A stretch of DNA of 64,000 nucleotides from Larus michahellis (GCF_964199755.1 NC_133897.1:136364125-136428124); one strand, 5' to 3'. Shown: positions 28,201 through 41,707, counted from the stretch's first letter. A program made the numbers and translations. The notes: generated by a model from the sequence alone, not told the origin.

Positions 28201-29428
28201 GTGTGTATTTGTACACCATAACTAATTTAACAGCATACAGACTGTATGTTAGGTACATATACAGAAGATTTCAGTATGAAAAGTATTCTAAATGCTTCAC
28301 GTAAAACCTATTTTTTGCTACCTGATTGTCTGTACTGCAGTTCCAATCTATGAGGCAATTAAGTAAGAAAAATGATGTCTTTAAGTTGCTAAACCAGGTG
28401 TTATGTAAAATAGAAGATTTTGGTTTTCAAGAATAGTAGATGACTGTTTTCTTAGACAGTATATTAAGGTCTACATTCTCAAAGAGTTTTCTGGACTCAG
28501 GCCCAGAAAGTGAGTAAAGTGTTGTACTGTAAGTTAAAATGGAAGTATTTTTCCTGTAACTAAAAAAGATAACATGAAGTACTTTGTCTTGTCACCTCTC
28601 AGAATTGAACGTAAGGGCACAAGAATTTCTAATCTTCATTAACACACAGTCTGTAGTGAAGCTCTCACGGAAAAAAAAATCATTTGGAAATGATGCAACT
28701 GAATATAATTTAGGTCCACTAGATAAAGATGAAGAAGAAAAAAAGACTAATGCAGAACTTTTTATGTTCAATGATGCATTGAATGCCATCAGCTCTTATT
28801 GTTGAAAGACTCAGTTGCCATCAACATATATGAAAGTTGATCTTTAATATCTCCCAAGTACTGAACTCCAAGAAGAGATACAGAACTAGCAATCAACAGA
28901 GATAAGAAGAGATATTAATTGACAAAATATTTCTGCCAACATAGTACTTTCTTAACTTTTCAGTTGAAAATAAGGGATAACTTCCTCCCAGTGGAAAGCA
29001 CAGTGATGAACCCAGCACAGAAAATAAAGATTATTAAAAAGACACATCTAGATGCTATAAATGCTTACATATTTGACTGCTGCTGCCCCTGCAGCTTAAT
29101 CTAGAGCTGGTGTTAGCTACTCACAGGCATGTATGAGTTGAACTTCCAGGGGGTCGAAATCACAGAAATCAAATCTCTCACTTCTCCCCATTGTTATATT
29201 AAAAAATATGGATATAGGCAGGTGCACCTCTCACTACATCTTTCTGTGTTTTATGTATGACCCATGGTTGGGAATGCGTGTTTGGAGACCCTGGTGCATG
29301 AATGCTGAAACAGGTGTTCCAGGAGACACAGGTAGAAGGATAGCTGCTTTACAAATCTCAAATTGTTTTAGGCACAATTTGGGCATCTCTCAAAAGAGCT
29401 GGACTTTGGGGCATGCATAGCACCAGAG

Positions 29429-29477
29429 TAATACAGGTCTAAGAAATTCACTGTGGCAGACTAATACAGGTCTAAGA
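29429..29477. repeat. 16-bp direct repeat, 33 bp apart
   Basis: taatacaggtctaaga occurs exactly at 29429-29444 and 29462-29477. The spacer is unrelated, so this is a local duplication rather than a tandem array. It could be the flanking duplication of a lost or tiny insertion, but the 17-base spacer carries no element signature. Confidence 0.85.
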
Positions 29478-32400
29478 TGTTTGAAACTACCGGTAGAAAG
29501 CAAGGTGTTTAAATATTTTGCGAGAGTTGAGGATCATGCCTTTGGACTTAGGTACTGAAATACTTTCTTGAATGTGTTCTTAGAGCCTGATCGTTTCTGT
29601 TTAAGAACTAATCCCATTTATTTTATTTACTATTCAGTCTTTTGTGTGCGTGTATGCAGTTTAAAAAAGTTGTCCCTCAAATGTTCCTAGGAAACTACAA
29701 ATTTCTACATATCTGCTTTTTGCCCCATATAATAGCTATGAAATTCAACTGGAAACTGCTTTCACAAGATTCCTAAGAAAAGCAAACTGTGCTACGTATT
29801 TCAGTAAATAACTCACCTAAGGTGCAGGAAGAAAAAGAGTGGACTTATTTATACAGAGCATTACATTGCTTTTTCCTTTACACAACAGAAATGAATTAAT
29901 TTCGCTGATTATTGGCTGATTACTCATGTTGTATTTCTGGTGAGTTTGGAGGGTTCATTAACTAATATAAGGATTCAAGACCTAATGTTAAATTAAATTA
30001 GAATATAGATGAAATAAGCAATCCCAGAATAATATCATACTATATAAAGATCACTAAATAATGATGCTATCAAAGTTCAAACAAATATATTTTGTCAAAG
30101 GTTGTAATTCCTATCAAGAAATAATGAACGGTAATCTTTTTTTATTCACTTTTCATTTTGGTAGGTGATAAAGGCACCATTCAAGAGAGGAATCTGTAGT
30201 GCCAGTCCTTTCCGATTTGCCAAGGAAGCTTTCTTCAGATCAAAAGTAAAAAGGTTGTTGGAACTGTTAATGGAAGTAACTATAAACCTTGGAAGTACAA
30301 ACCATTTCCAAATTAGTACTACCTCAGTCTTTTTCTTACACACAAGGCAAAATTGCTGTTCTCAATAGTAAGTTACAAATATATTATTTTTCTAATGTCA
30401 TTATTTTACTGGATAATGGAAAGCTATCAGTTTTGCACTGTGCTTCTTTTTTTCAAAGAGGTTTTTCGAATTTGAGCCAACTATTAAAATAACATTAATA
30501 TATTTTGCTTTTAAGTGAAGCATTATTTCAGGTTATGCTTTCCCTGTGTAAGTAGCTGTCATTTCAGCTAACATCACCAACAATGTAGTTTTCCTGCATT
30601 GTAATTGCTTTAGGCATGACTGTTTTCTCATTGCATGCAACTACATTTTCTTATTAGAAATAATATGTGCTATATGTAGAAATAAACCTATACATATAAT
30701 ACTTTATTAGAAATATTTAAGTTAGAATTAGCTAAGTGATGGCTTGGTAAAAAGAAATGTCTAGATTTATTATTTCTCAAGTAAAACCTCCATAGACATA
30801 TATTATGCTTTCATGGATCCACACTGAAAATGGAATTATCAGTTTATTTCAAACTACCACTATTTCAAGAGCATTTTGTGATTCCTGCTTTCTTAGTACA
30901 GAAGTTTTTTTCCTAGAAGACTCAGCAAGATTTGTATCTACAATGAGCTTTTGTTGTTACAAGTAGGAGGAGTACGAGCCAGACACTGGACCAATATCTC
31001 ATTTCTTGCCTTCTGCGGGTGTCTATTAGCATATAGGAAGCCATTTGTTCATAGCCTTAAAATTATTTTACTTGGTTTGGAGGGACGGTCTTGTTGACTT
31101 GTTTCCTTATCAAGGCACTGACATGAATCAACAAGAACACAATCCATGCTATGCACATGAAGCCAAGGTGGTCATCATAGTGAACTGTGTATTATACGTC
31201 ACCACTTACATCTAAATGTGAGAAACGTGAGTCATATCTTGCAGTTTCACATTCCTAGCTATGTAACATTCTTGGACTCCAGGTTCCCAAAACATAAGGA
31301 TCATAAATCTTGCACGCAAAATATCATGCTAGTATTTCCAGGGCATAATACCTGTTTAAATTGTCATGACACAAATTAAGTCAACGTGGCTATTGCAGTA
31401 GACACTGTTGGAGGATTTGGTGTAACAAATCTTAGGACCCTTCTGTTCAGGCTTTAATGAGTTAACTGTTCATTTAGGCTGAAGTTTCTTTACCATCAAT
31501 TTAATTTATTGTTAAGTTTTCTCTAATTTTAATGTGCTATATACAAAGCATCTTCTCCAGTATCTCACCTTTAAATCAATTCTTTGCTTCCAAAGCAATC
31601 AGCTCATCTTACCTTAGTTTCAACAACATGCCTACATGAGATTCTAATAGCTAAATAATTTCCTTTTTTTGTTCTTTTAGACTTATTGGACTTGCACACT
31701 GGAAACTTTTTCTTTTGCTTCTCAGTATCTGGGGGCTTCTAATCAAGTACTTCTGAAACCATTGTGTCCTTCAGTTTTAACTGCATATTTTGGTTGGCTT
31801 TACCTTGAAGACTTTAAATTCTCATTGGCTTTTCAAAATATAAATTAAATGTTTCACCTGGAATTTTATAGAACATAGATGCTTTCAATACCTTTACTCA
31901 TTATCTGTTAAGTATGTTCATTAATCAACATTTCCTATTTAAAATAAAAATGTATTATTCTGACACTTGTGATTATGGTCTCCTAGCAACTTTCTCAATC
32001 TGGCCCTTTTCATTTCAATGGGTCTAAGACCAGAAAAGAATGAAGCTAGCCTTAATTCTGTATGTGGTTTAATCCTTTTCTCCATGTGGCATAACTTTAA
32101 TTTATTAAAGGAGTTGATATCTGTAATTTGATTGGACTAATGATAAAGTACAGTATTAAGCTTCCATTCTACATGTCAGTGTAACCTATATCACAGAAAG
32201 AAAAATCTTTTCCCACATATTCCCTTGGAGCCTGCAGTTAGCGGGCTGATTGTTTTCCAAACAGAAAGCTCCAGCAAGGCATCTTAAAGGAAAAACTTAA
32301 TTCAATAGGATTTTTCAATACCTCAGTAAGAATCAACTTCTCTTCATTTTATGTGCAGCTCTCCTCAACTCAATGAGGCTGCATGAGGTAAATTTTCTTG

Positions 32401-32687
32401 TCCCCAGTTGCCAAGTACCTTCTCCTTTTTCAAGTCCTCCTTAAGCTTTTCTCTGAAATTACTTCCTCTTCTTTATATTTCTGTCCATATGTCTATAGCT
32501 TTTTTCTCCCGGACTACATTTTTATGTCTTGTCGCAGCTCATTCTTACAAAACTGTGTAAAGTCTTCTCCTTAAGCATCTGATCTTACAACCTCTGGCAC
32601 CTGGGGGACAGCTGCACTGCTTTCAGAAGAACAGGAAAGTTTATAATGCTACAACAGTAGATCCTAAAAATAATAGTTAATACACCA

Positions 32688-32735
32688 CCATATATATATT
32701 TTATATATATATATTTATACATGTATATACTTACA
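32688..32735. repeat. TA-rich low-complexity tract
   Basis: An alternating tatatata-type run interrupted by ttta and catg. It is a simple low-complexity tract and the Tyr/Ile-rich minus-strand frame over it is an artefact. Confidence 0.85.
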
Positions 32736-34785
32736 TATGAAGAAATCCACTCTTCCTTACTATCAAGGCGCAATTTCTCATTCTTCACATTTCGGATTCA
32801 CCCTTGAATTTAGGACTGAACAGATCTCTTTTTTTGTGTTAGTTGGCACATACTCCATAGCTCCATCTTTATGGATACACAAGGAAAGCAGGACTAATGA
32901 CAACATCAGTGTTCATCCTTTCTATGTATACCAAAGCTACCAATTTAAGTACCTGAGCCTGTTCTTGACTTTAGATTTGTTAGTCATCCATATTGTTTAC
33001 AACACAGTTAAATACAGACATACAGGACAAATTCCATAGCGCTCTGGATGGATAAGAGACTGGATGTGCTCAAGGCTTTAGCATGGGCTCATGTTTTTGT
33101 TTTTATAACCTGCAAAGGACAAATACAGGTAGCTCGAGCACACTGTCCTCTAGGAGGTATGCCAAATTCAGCTTTTCTTTGTTGACACACAGTGAACTTC
33201 CCAGTCCTATGTGGTTTGGAGACAGAGATAAGGTTGGAAAGAAAAAGCTTAGGAGATAGTCATGCTTAAACCCAGCCTAGGCTTTGTCCTAGTGTCCTCT
33301 CATGGCAAGAACTTGAATGGGCATCAGGAGATGACTTCTGTAGCACTGTTCTTAGCAAATTATATGGATTTTATCTTGGAAACAGAGACACCAGCAGTCT
33401 GAGCTCTGTTGTTTATTCTAGCAGTCACAGTAGGGAAACCATGCAGGGATTCTGCCCTGGAAAGAAGTGAACTGGAGAAGCAATAAAGAGGCAGAGAGCA
33501 CTCTGGGAGGACTCACAGACCCTTCTGCAGAATCAGTGATGTCAAAGTTTGAGCTGATGCTCCTTTTACGGCTCCCTAACTTCTACTGATGTCCATTTGC
33601 TGTGGAGGTTAGTACAAGTAGGTAGCGTGCATCCTCGGTCTGTTTTTATCTATTATTGAGATCGGTTACTTGCACAATCTGTGAGCATAGTTGCAACACA
33701 TGGGAAGCTTATCACATGAAATATATTTGAAATTACTTCGAAATTAAGTCTCTGTGGTTGTTTCTACGTATACATATAAATATACTCAGCTGAGCCCAAG
33801 CATTCAAAGTTTTCTTTTTCTGATGGATAGTGAGTTTACTAACACAGATGGGGACTGTGCCATGTAGACAGGCCATAGTAACAAAAGACACAGGCCCCGA
33901 CAGGTTTGGTTATCTAGTATAGGCATAGCATAGCTGTTAGATCTGGTGAAATTCTGAATCTTACCAGGTCAACAAAACTCAGCTGGATCCGTATTTTGCT
34001 GTTTTCTCAGTCTTTGAACAAAGGTTTCTCGTTTAGGACTTTCACCAATTTTTTCAGCATCAAATTATATACTGTTTTTGTGGATACAGATACAAGATTG
34101 CATCTTGCTCTTAGTTCAGTGATTCACACACATTTGGAGATGTGTTCTCTCATTATGCTATGTTAAGAATAGTAGTGATGGAGTAAACAAAATGGGAAAT
34201 AGACAACTTACAGCAAGACTTAAAAGCAGTACAAGCTAACATTTACTAGCTGAGTTAATCTGTGCATTTTGCTACTATCAGCTGCTTGTCTAAGGGCTAA
34301 ATTCGACCCCATCTTGGAGTTATCGATGAAATTCATTCTCGCTACTGCAAAATAATTCTTTCTGGTTCCTGCTGCTTGACAGCTATGGTTCTGGTTTCTC
34401 TGCTTCAAACTTTCTCCATTCCTTTTCATTTTCACCTGAATATATTCTTTTCTTTGTCTCCTTTCCCTCCTTCAGCTATCAGAATTGAATTTGGTATCTA
34501 CATAACTTAATGTAATGGAAATATAGTAGGGTGGCTTCTATATGCTATATGGAATAGAATGAAACAAAATTGCATACACTTGCAAAAGTAGCTTTTAGGC
34601 CCATCCTTTATTTCTGACTCGTTGGGATAAAACAGAATTGAATTAATAGTTAATTACTAGTTCTTATAAATGTAAACCCTAATTTAAAAAAAAATTAAAA
34701 AGGCCAAAAAAAAAAAAAGGCAAGTCTGTTAGACAATGGAAATTAGCAGCTGATAACTATGGGAAATTTCTATATTTTCAAGTAT

Positions 34786-34890
34786 TAAGAAAGAAGGCAA
34801 GAAGAGAAGGAAGGAATGAAGAAGGGAGAGAGGAAAGAAGAGAAGAAAGGAAAAAGAAACGAAAGAATGAAGGAAGGAAAGAAAGAAAGA
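34786..34890. repeat. Purine (GA-rich) tract
   Basis: About 105 bases are almost wholly purine on the plus strand, made of aagg, gaag and gaaa units, ending in a short GAAA microsatellite. It looks like a degenerate tetranucleotide repeat. Confidence 0.88.
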
Positions 34891-36907
34891 CAACTGTGTA
34901 AACCAGTTACATTTTGTTTAACCTAAAAGGAAGATTTTTCTCCCCTGCACGTTATTCACTTATGCACTTGCTATGGAATCAGCATTGTGGGTAAGTTGAT
35001 AGCCTGTACAGGAAAGGAAAGAATGGCAAGCTGATTACTTTATGGTTATTTCACAAAACTGATGAGACAGCAAATGATATTCAATCCTATTAAAAAGACT
35101 AAGCATAGCCTTTTTTCCCCCCTTTTCAAAAAAAATCCTACATTCCTTGCGCTGGGATTGGATGATATGATTCTACAATTCAGGGAGTCTGGAAATTACA
35201 GAACATCTGCAATGAAATTGGTTTTCTGTGGAAAACTGATGAATCACTTACTGCCAATGACTGGAAGGAAAAGTACTTGTTTATGCCCTTATGTAATGAA
35301 TTTTTATGAGGTGAAGTTTGCTGTTTATAAAAAATATACTTTCAGTTGCTGTAGACGTAAAATAATAGAATTCAGAATTTAGACCAATGCATTACTGAAA
35401 AGACAGTCACTAGCAGAATATTGTCTGCTTACAAAATGACAAAAAAGGGCTTTTACTTCTATAATGGAATTAAAATTTCCATCCGTCCTCTAAGGTCTTA
35501 CAAGAGAAAAAAATAACAGGGACAATATTAACACTGTTACCTTAGTTAACAAATCTTGAACTAAAACGAATGCTTTAATCAAAAAATATGTATTCTGCTT
35601 CAAAAAGCAGATCTGAGACATGGTATAGAAGAAAATCATGCTTCTGAGAAGTTCTTCAAAAAGCAAGCAATGTCTCTCTGTAATCACGGACAGCTAAGTA
35701 CCTGCTCTTCCTTGCATGCCCCTTCACTAACAATCTCTATTAAGCAAGAGTTAAACTGATAGCTCGGGGGCAAGAACTGACCATTTGAAAGTGAAAAATA
35801 ACTTTTCACACTCAAATGTGTCTTAAGACAGTTGTCTGTCTGCAAATTAATTAGTGGAGCTAGTTTTGAGACTTTAACTAAAATTATGTTTTTATATTCT
35901 GACATTGGGGGGTGGGAACAAGAGTTGAGTGTGATTGCTATGATCTTTTAATTTCTTTCAGTATCTTGAGGTATTTCAGTAAAAGATGTTGCTGTTTGAA
36001 TGTGATTTCTTTTTTGGATCCTGCCAAATATTTCCAGGAATAACTGTAGGTCATTGGAAATGTGCAGATATATATTTTTAATGACTAATGCATTTTGCAT
36101 TTGTATAGCAAAAGCTGTTCTGCTGTGTATGTGAAAAAGTGCTGTTTTTTTCATACTTCTTATCTTCTTGTCCTGACATCTATATTGGTTCTGCAAGTAC
36201 TGCTAATGTGCCAGTCTTTCTTGGATCAATTTATATTTGTACGAAGATGAGTTTTTGGGGCAGTAAGCAACGGTGCAATGAGCAACCTGCATTCCTTTGT
36301 GCCTTGCCACACATCTACCACCTTTGAAATTGTTACATGGTGCCTGTTATTGCTGCTACCAGTCACCTGGATTGTGAAAAGGCCGCAACTGAGAAGGTCC
36401 ATCTACAACTTCTGCAATGGCCAGGTTTGCTTAAACCTGGAGACAGCTGGCCAAGCACAGCTTGTTATCTTATTTTCCACAATGCATGTAATAGAAGCTG
36501 TGCCACTTCGTTAATTGCCTATCTCATGATTGCATTTGCACCATGCTCTGGCCATTCAAGCATTGCTTTTGGAGAAGAAATACTTCTTACCACATGGGAC
36601 CATTTTATCTTCTGTATAGGGAATGAACAGCAGTGAGTGCAAAGCTTTTGCATGGAAAAAGCCCTCTTCAAAATCCTCTAGAGCTCTGATTTCTGTGTCC
36701 AACACCACTCACTAGCATCCAACACGCCTCTAGTCTGGCCCTATTCTTATCCTTTGTGTAAATATGGAACAAATCAGGGATGGGTCGTTATTACTAATAG
36801 TGTAGCAGTCACAGAGATGTTAGAGTCTGTTGTGAAAACTATTCTGAAGTGATGGTAATTATTTGCTCTCTGAATCTGTCTTTCAACCATGATTTGAACT
36901 ATGTGAC

Positions 36908-37107
36908 TTGACTATGTGGGGCAATTCATGGGATCCACAGTCTTTGGAACGAGCTTACATTGATGTAAGTGCATTAGCTGGAGTAGACTTAGGAGTTACC
37001 AATAAATACTGCGCTCGCGTCACACAGGATTTTGCTAATTACAGAGACTGTTTTGTGGATATTATAACCAGCTATGGTAATCACTCATATGACAAACTTA
37101 CCTACTT
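36908..37107 (+). other. Unidentified open segment abutting a CR1 insertion
   Basis: Before the CR1 begins near 37,108, about 66 codons stay open in one frame and read like a real protein: tryptophans at both ends of the first seven residues (WGNSWDP), then ALAGVDLGVTNKYCARV, several Cys and Tyr, and a possible glycosylation site NHS near the end. Codon choice is mixed rather than simple-sequence. The frame simply runs on into CR1 sequence, so it is cut by the insertion. I do not recognise the family. A remnant of a retroviral glycoprotein or a processed pseudogene are possibilities, but neither is shown. It could also be chance. Confidence 0.25.
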
Positions 37108-37868
37108 ACAAGGCGAAGTGCCGGGTCCTGCTCTTGGGTCACAACACCCCCATGCAGCGCTACAGGATTGGGGCAGAGTGGCTCGAAAGCTGCCCGGCAG
37201 AAAAGGACCTGGGGGTGTTGGTGGACAGCCGGCTGAATATGAGCCAGCAGTGTGCCCAGGTGGCCAAGAAGGCCAACAGCATCCTAGCCTGTATCAGGAA
37301 TAGTGTGGTGAGCCGGACTAGGGAAGTGATCATCCCCCTGTACTGGGCACTGGTGAGGCCCCACCTCAAGTACTGCGTTCAGTTTTGGGCCCCTCACTAC
37401 AAGAGGGACATTGAGGTGTTGGAGTGTGTCCAGAGAAGGGCTACAAAGCTGGTGAGGGCTCTGGAGGACAAACCTTATGAAGAACGACTGAGGGAGCTGG
37501 GGTTGTTTAGCCTCTAGAAGAGGAGGCTGAGGGGAGACCTTATCACCCTCTACAACTACCTGAAAGGAGGTTGTAGAGAGATGGGGGCTGACCTCTTCTC
37601 CCCGGTGACAAGTGATAGGATGAGAGGAAACGGGTTCAAGTTATGTCAGGGGAGGTTTAGATTGGATATTAGGAAACATTTTTTCACTGAAAGGGTTATT
37701 AAACATTGGAATAGGCTGCCCCAGGGAGGTGGTGGATTCACCATCCCTGGAGGTGTTTAAAAGACGGGTAGATGGGGCACTTAGGGACCTGGTTTAGAAG
37801 TGGTTTTTGTCAGGGTAGGTTAATGGTTGGACTTGATGATCTTAAAGGTCCCTTCCAACCTCAGTAAG
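37108..37868 (+). mobile_element. CR1 LINE fragment, sense, ORF2 C-terminus and 3' region
   Basis: This is a 5'-truncated CR1 copy starting at the typical acaaggcgaagtgccgggtc phrase. Its frame reads the conserved ORF2 C-terminal region without interruption for over 130 codons ([55 protein letters not shown]). A TAG at 37515-37517 then replaces the glutamate codon expected in LFSLEKRR, and the same frame reads on with [18 protein letters not shown]. The 3' end passes through cttgatgatcttaaaggtcc and stops after ttccaacct, without the terminal microsatellite. The near-intact frame points to a relatively young insertion. Confidence 0.95.
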
Positions 37869-38047
37869 ATGGCACACCAGCTACCAGCAAGTGTCCAAGA
37901 GCTAGGGAACATGACAGGACACATTGGTCAGTTTAATCAAACTTAGCAGTTCTGCAGTCAGAGGTTAGACAGACAGAGGGTTGTAATGAATATGGAAAAT
38001 GGCAGGAGAGAAGAGTCATTCTCTCCCCTTCTCCTGGGCTACTGAAA

Positions 38048-38528
38048 CATAGAATTGAATCATAGAATTGTTAGGGTTGGAAGGGACCTTAAAGATCATC
38101 TCGTTCCAACCCCCCTGCCATGGGCAGGGACACCTCCCACTAGATCAGGTTGCTCAAATCCCCATTCAGCCTGGCCTTAAAAACTTCCAGGGATGGGGCT
38201 TCCATCACCTCTCTAGGCAACCTGTTCCAGTGCCTCACCACCCTCACGGTGAAGAACTTCTTCCTAACGTCCAGTCTGAATCGACCCATCTCTAGTTTTA
38301 ATCCATTCCTTCTAGTCCTACAATTACCCAACATCCTAAAAAGTCCCTCACCATCTTTCTTGTAGGCCCCCTTAAGATACTGGTAGGCCACTACAAGGTC
38401 TCCTCGGAGCCTTCTTTTCTCCAGACTGAACAACCCCAACTCTCTCAGGCTGTCCTCATAGGAGAGGTTCTCCAGCCCTCTGATCATTCTTGTGGCCCTT
38501 CTCTGGACATGTTCCAGCACGTCCATAT
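38048..38528 (-). mobile_element. CR1 LINE fragment, antisense, with open ORF2 C-terminus
   Basis: This second 5'-truncated CR1 copy lies opposite to the one at 37108-37868, 3' end to 3' end and about 180 bp apart. On the minus strand about 128 codons remain open to the natural ORF2 stop near 38140. They run from [17 protein letters not shown] through [19 protein letters not shown] and [18 protein letters not shown] to the terminal LSNLI. The 3' untranslated part includes ggttggaacgagatgatctt. The terminal repeat consists of attctatg-type units (catagaattgaatcatagaa on the plus strand at 38048). It is probably among the youngest CR1 copies in the window. It lacks the catalytic RT and endonuclease regions. 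Confidence 0.96.
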
Positions 38529-41500
38529 CTTTCCAACATGCTGTGATCAGTCCTCAGCTACAGCTCTTCCAATATAGCATAATGCAGAGCAGTTAACAGA
38601 CTGATAACCTTTTGTTCCCTGAAACATCCTTGAAATATCTTCCTGAAAGTAGACCGACTCCTTTGAGATGAATGGTAGCGCACTGGCCAACTTTACCATA
38701 CTTTGCATCACTCTGTTCTCTAAGTAGACTCAGGATCAGAGAGATACGTAACTAGGGCTTTTTTACTTACTAAAAACTGCCTGCAAGATCTAAACCCACC
38801 TGTACTTGCTGTTGCACAACATATTTGCCCATAGCTCCTACCTGAAATGGGTCTGCATTCTGTGTGCAGAGAAGAGACAGTTTAAGCAGAGGTATAAAAC
38901 CCCAGGTGTGCCCCAGAGAGCTGAAAAGATCTCTTCTTGGCCTTAACAGATGCCCTACAACTATCTCTGGTCATGTTTGTGTAGTCATCTGGTCCCAGTG
39001 TTCCAGCCTGAGAGGGCTGTCTTTTGCTTGAAGGCGATCTATTTGATCACTTTGCCAGGCTTGCGTCAGATCCTGCCTTGGAATTGGGCTCCCCTGGAAT
39101 GGTGGAAACTTAAGATTGCAATAACAATTTAGGTGGATGTTTTGATGGTGACAACATGGAAAACTCTCTTGGGAAGGCGAAGGCAGGCAGCTGTAATCTA
39201 CTTGACCAATTTTACTAGAGTTTTTCCTGGAAATGCACAAGGTGTTGACATTCAAAAGCACCACTTTAAACCGCTCCCTGGTGTTTTGGTTGCATGCACT
39301 GTGACTTGCAGTAGCCCAGGTTACGATATTTTTGTTATTAGAAGTAAATGACCATCAGCTTTAATACCTACCGTGGCAGTAACCACATGACCCTATCCTC
39401 TGTGTCCAGTCCTGCCACAATATTCTCTTCTTAGTACAAGCCAAGACAGCTTCCAAGCAAACACGCAGCAAAGTGTAACAGTTGACAATTTATTGCTATG
39501 ACTAGTCCGCTCAAAAGGAGAATTATTAAAATGATAATTTGCTTTGGAACCTAAAATTGAAGAAAATTTTTAAGTGAACTGTAACTATAAACCAGTTTCC
39601 CACTTTGCATTTTAGTCTCATGAATACTGAAGTATGAAACCACCTGACAGCCAAACCATTGAATAGGCATGAAAACTAGCCTTCCAAAGAAAATTTAAAT
39701 AAATAAATTCTCACAAACTTCAGAAACTCCTGTTAAGAAGCATCTTTTATTTGCCAACTTGGTTTTCATAAGAATAATACATCCCAGATAACAATTGCAG
39801 TAATATTCTCAAATAAGGACATTCATCAGTTTGGGTTGCATTTAGGAAATATATTTCTTTCGTCTTTCTTAACATTTTCTCTTCACCACTTTGTACAGAT
39901 CATCCTGGCTAGTAACAGCTCAGACTTATGGAAAAATAAAGAAAAAATTCCAGGTAATGCAGGAATCAAACACTATCCCTGTAATTTCTTTTACAGAATA
40001 TTGAAACTCCTGCCTTTAAGTCTTCCATAATACTACTTAAATGAGACCTCTTTTAAAGCTACTCCATAGAGTAGCTGGAGTGGAGGTGGTTTGTGGAAGC
40101 AAGGAATCGGTATTCCCTGACTCCTTTCATCTAAATGCCTCCAAAACCACACCTTATGACAATTGGTAATTCTCATTCAAATGAAGGTATATTAATAAAT
40201 ATATTAAAAAACTGTTTATAATTAGTCTGTTTCAGTTATGGCTTCATTTTTTGATTTCTGGCACAATGAAAACATTCACGTAGCACACAAAGACGCACAG
40301 CAGAGCACAAATAAAACTGTTCATACAGGGCTGTAACTCCTATCCAAGACTGAATAAGAGTTCTGGTCCTTTAAGCTTTCTTGAATTCTAGGCATTTATC
40401 CTTTTCACTGCTGCACATATGACTGCTCAGAAGTACATTCTCATGGTAGCTGAACACTTAAAACCTTTTGTTTAGAGAAAATGACTGAAGAGATTAACAT
40501 TCCAAAATAAATTTTATTCCCTCTACTGCAGGAAGCATCACCAGATGTATCTTAGTCCTTTGTTACAGCAGAGTTTTAACCTGAAAATATGCTTATGATG
40601 ACAAATTATCCATGCAATTAGTAGGTAAAATTAGATTATCCTTTGATTAGTCTACAAATTATCTATTTTTTCTCTGTAACATCTTCAAGTAAGACTTTTC
40701 TGCAGTTTACATATCACAAGCCACAACAAAACAGAAATACAACATTAAAAAGGTATATTTTTAACTTTACAGTGCCACAATGAAGCTGCTGAGTATTGAT
40801 TTTGGAGTCCTAAAAAGCTAACCTGGTAGCAAGCAGCTTTTCAAAACACAAGTTGAAGTTTTGGTCTCACGAATCTGACTTTTGACTACAATCGAGCAAA
40901 GGTTTCACCACATTAGATGAAAAAAAAATAATAGTTCAGTATCTGACAAAAGGAAGCACTCTCTTCCCAAATCTTTTATTTCTGTGAGATGCATGGCACC
41001 TGCTACTTGCATGGAAAATAAAAGAATTAAAGCCACACCTTAGGATCTAGGATCTTAGGTTAACGCAAACTGTTTATTTATGCCATAAGACACAGACTTC
41101 ACAAATTGGTCAATGCCACAGGCTACAAACCTAACACACTGATGATGAGGTACTACAGTAGTAGGCCAATGGTTTGGTATAATAAGCCATCATAAGTTAA
41201 GTATGAAAAGTTCAACTCCAGAAGAAAAACAGGGAAGCCAACTGCAATATAGCACAGCCAGCAGAAAAGCGCTGTACAACAGAGGTACAAAACTTCTGGA
41301 AACAGGTTTTGTACTGATACTGTAACAGGGATGAAAAACATTTTATTAGGATTTCACCTGCGTGAAGCTGCAAGAGGCAAAACAAACCTCAGGAAATTCA
41401 TACAGCTTAGGTAAATCAAACAGCAGGACACAGAAAGATGGAATAAAAAAGGAAGATAACATTCTTTAAATATTCAGGAAAAAGAAACATTTCTAAATAG

Positions 41501-41707
41501 AAAAGAAGTTAACTCCTACATAAGAAGAACATGACACCTAACAGAGTCCAGTATAGAAAATCCATGCCTTTTTGACACAATACTGCACCGTGACTTCAGA
41601 AAGAATAAAGCGTCCACAGGAAACAAAGGTCTGCTATGACTGTAAACTACGAACACTGGATTTTGCACATGTAAAGGATAGTTAAAGAGAGAGGTGATGA
41701 TCCTCAC
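38529..41707. other. Intergenic DNA, no gene recognised
   Basis: AT-rich sequence between the CR1 pair and the PEX2 3' side. No repeat family or exon is evident. Minus-strand AATAAA candidates at 41342-41347 and elsewhere could mark distal polyadenylation of PEX2 but are unsupported. Confidence 0.5.

Larger units (their letters stand above)
25271..36907. other. Intergenic DNA, no gene recognised
   Basis: A long AT-rich stretch with no recognisable coding exon or RNA gene. Minor repeats inside it are listed separately. Frames of 60-106 codons occur but lack homology and splice context. One of them, 28584-28805 (plus), has a Glu/Lys-rich composition that looks mildly protein-like, but I cannot place it. 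Confidence 0.5.

Noticed and set aside
28584..28805. Acidic, lysine-rich 73-codon frame
   Set aside because: It looks mildly protein-like, but there is no recognisable family, no supported start and a mirrored frame on the other strand. Composition alone is not enough.
36908..37303. A 131-codon frame taken as one gene
   Set aside because: Its second half is CR1 read out of frame, so the whole frame cannot be a gene. Only the part before 37,108 is kept as an open question.
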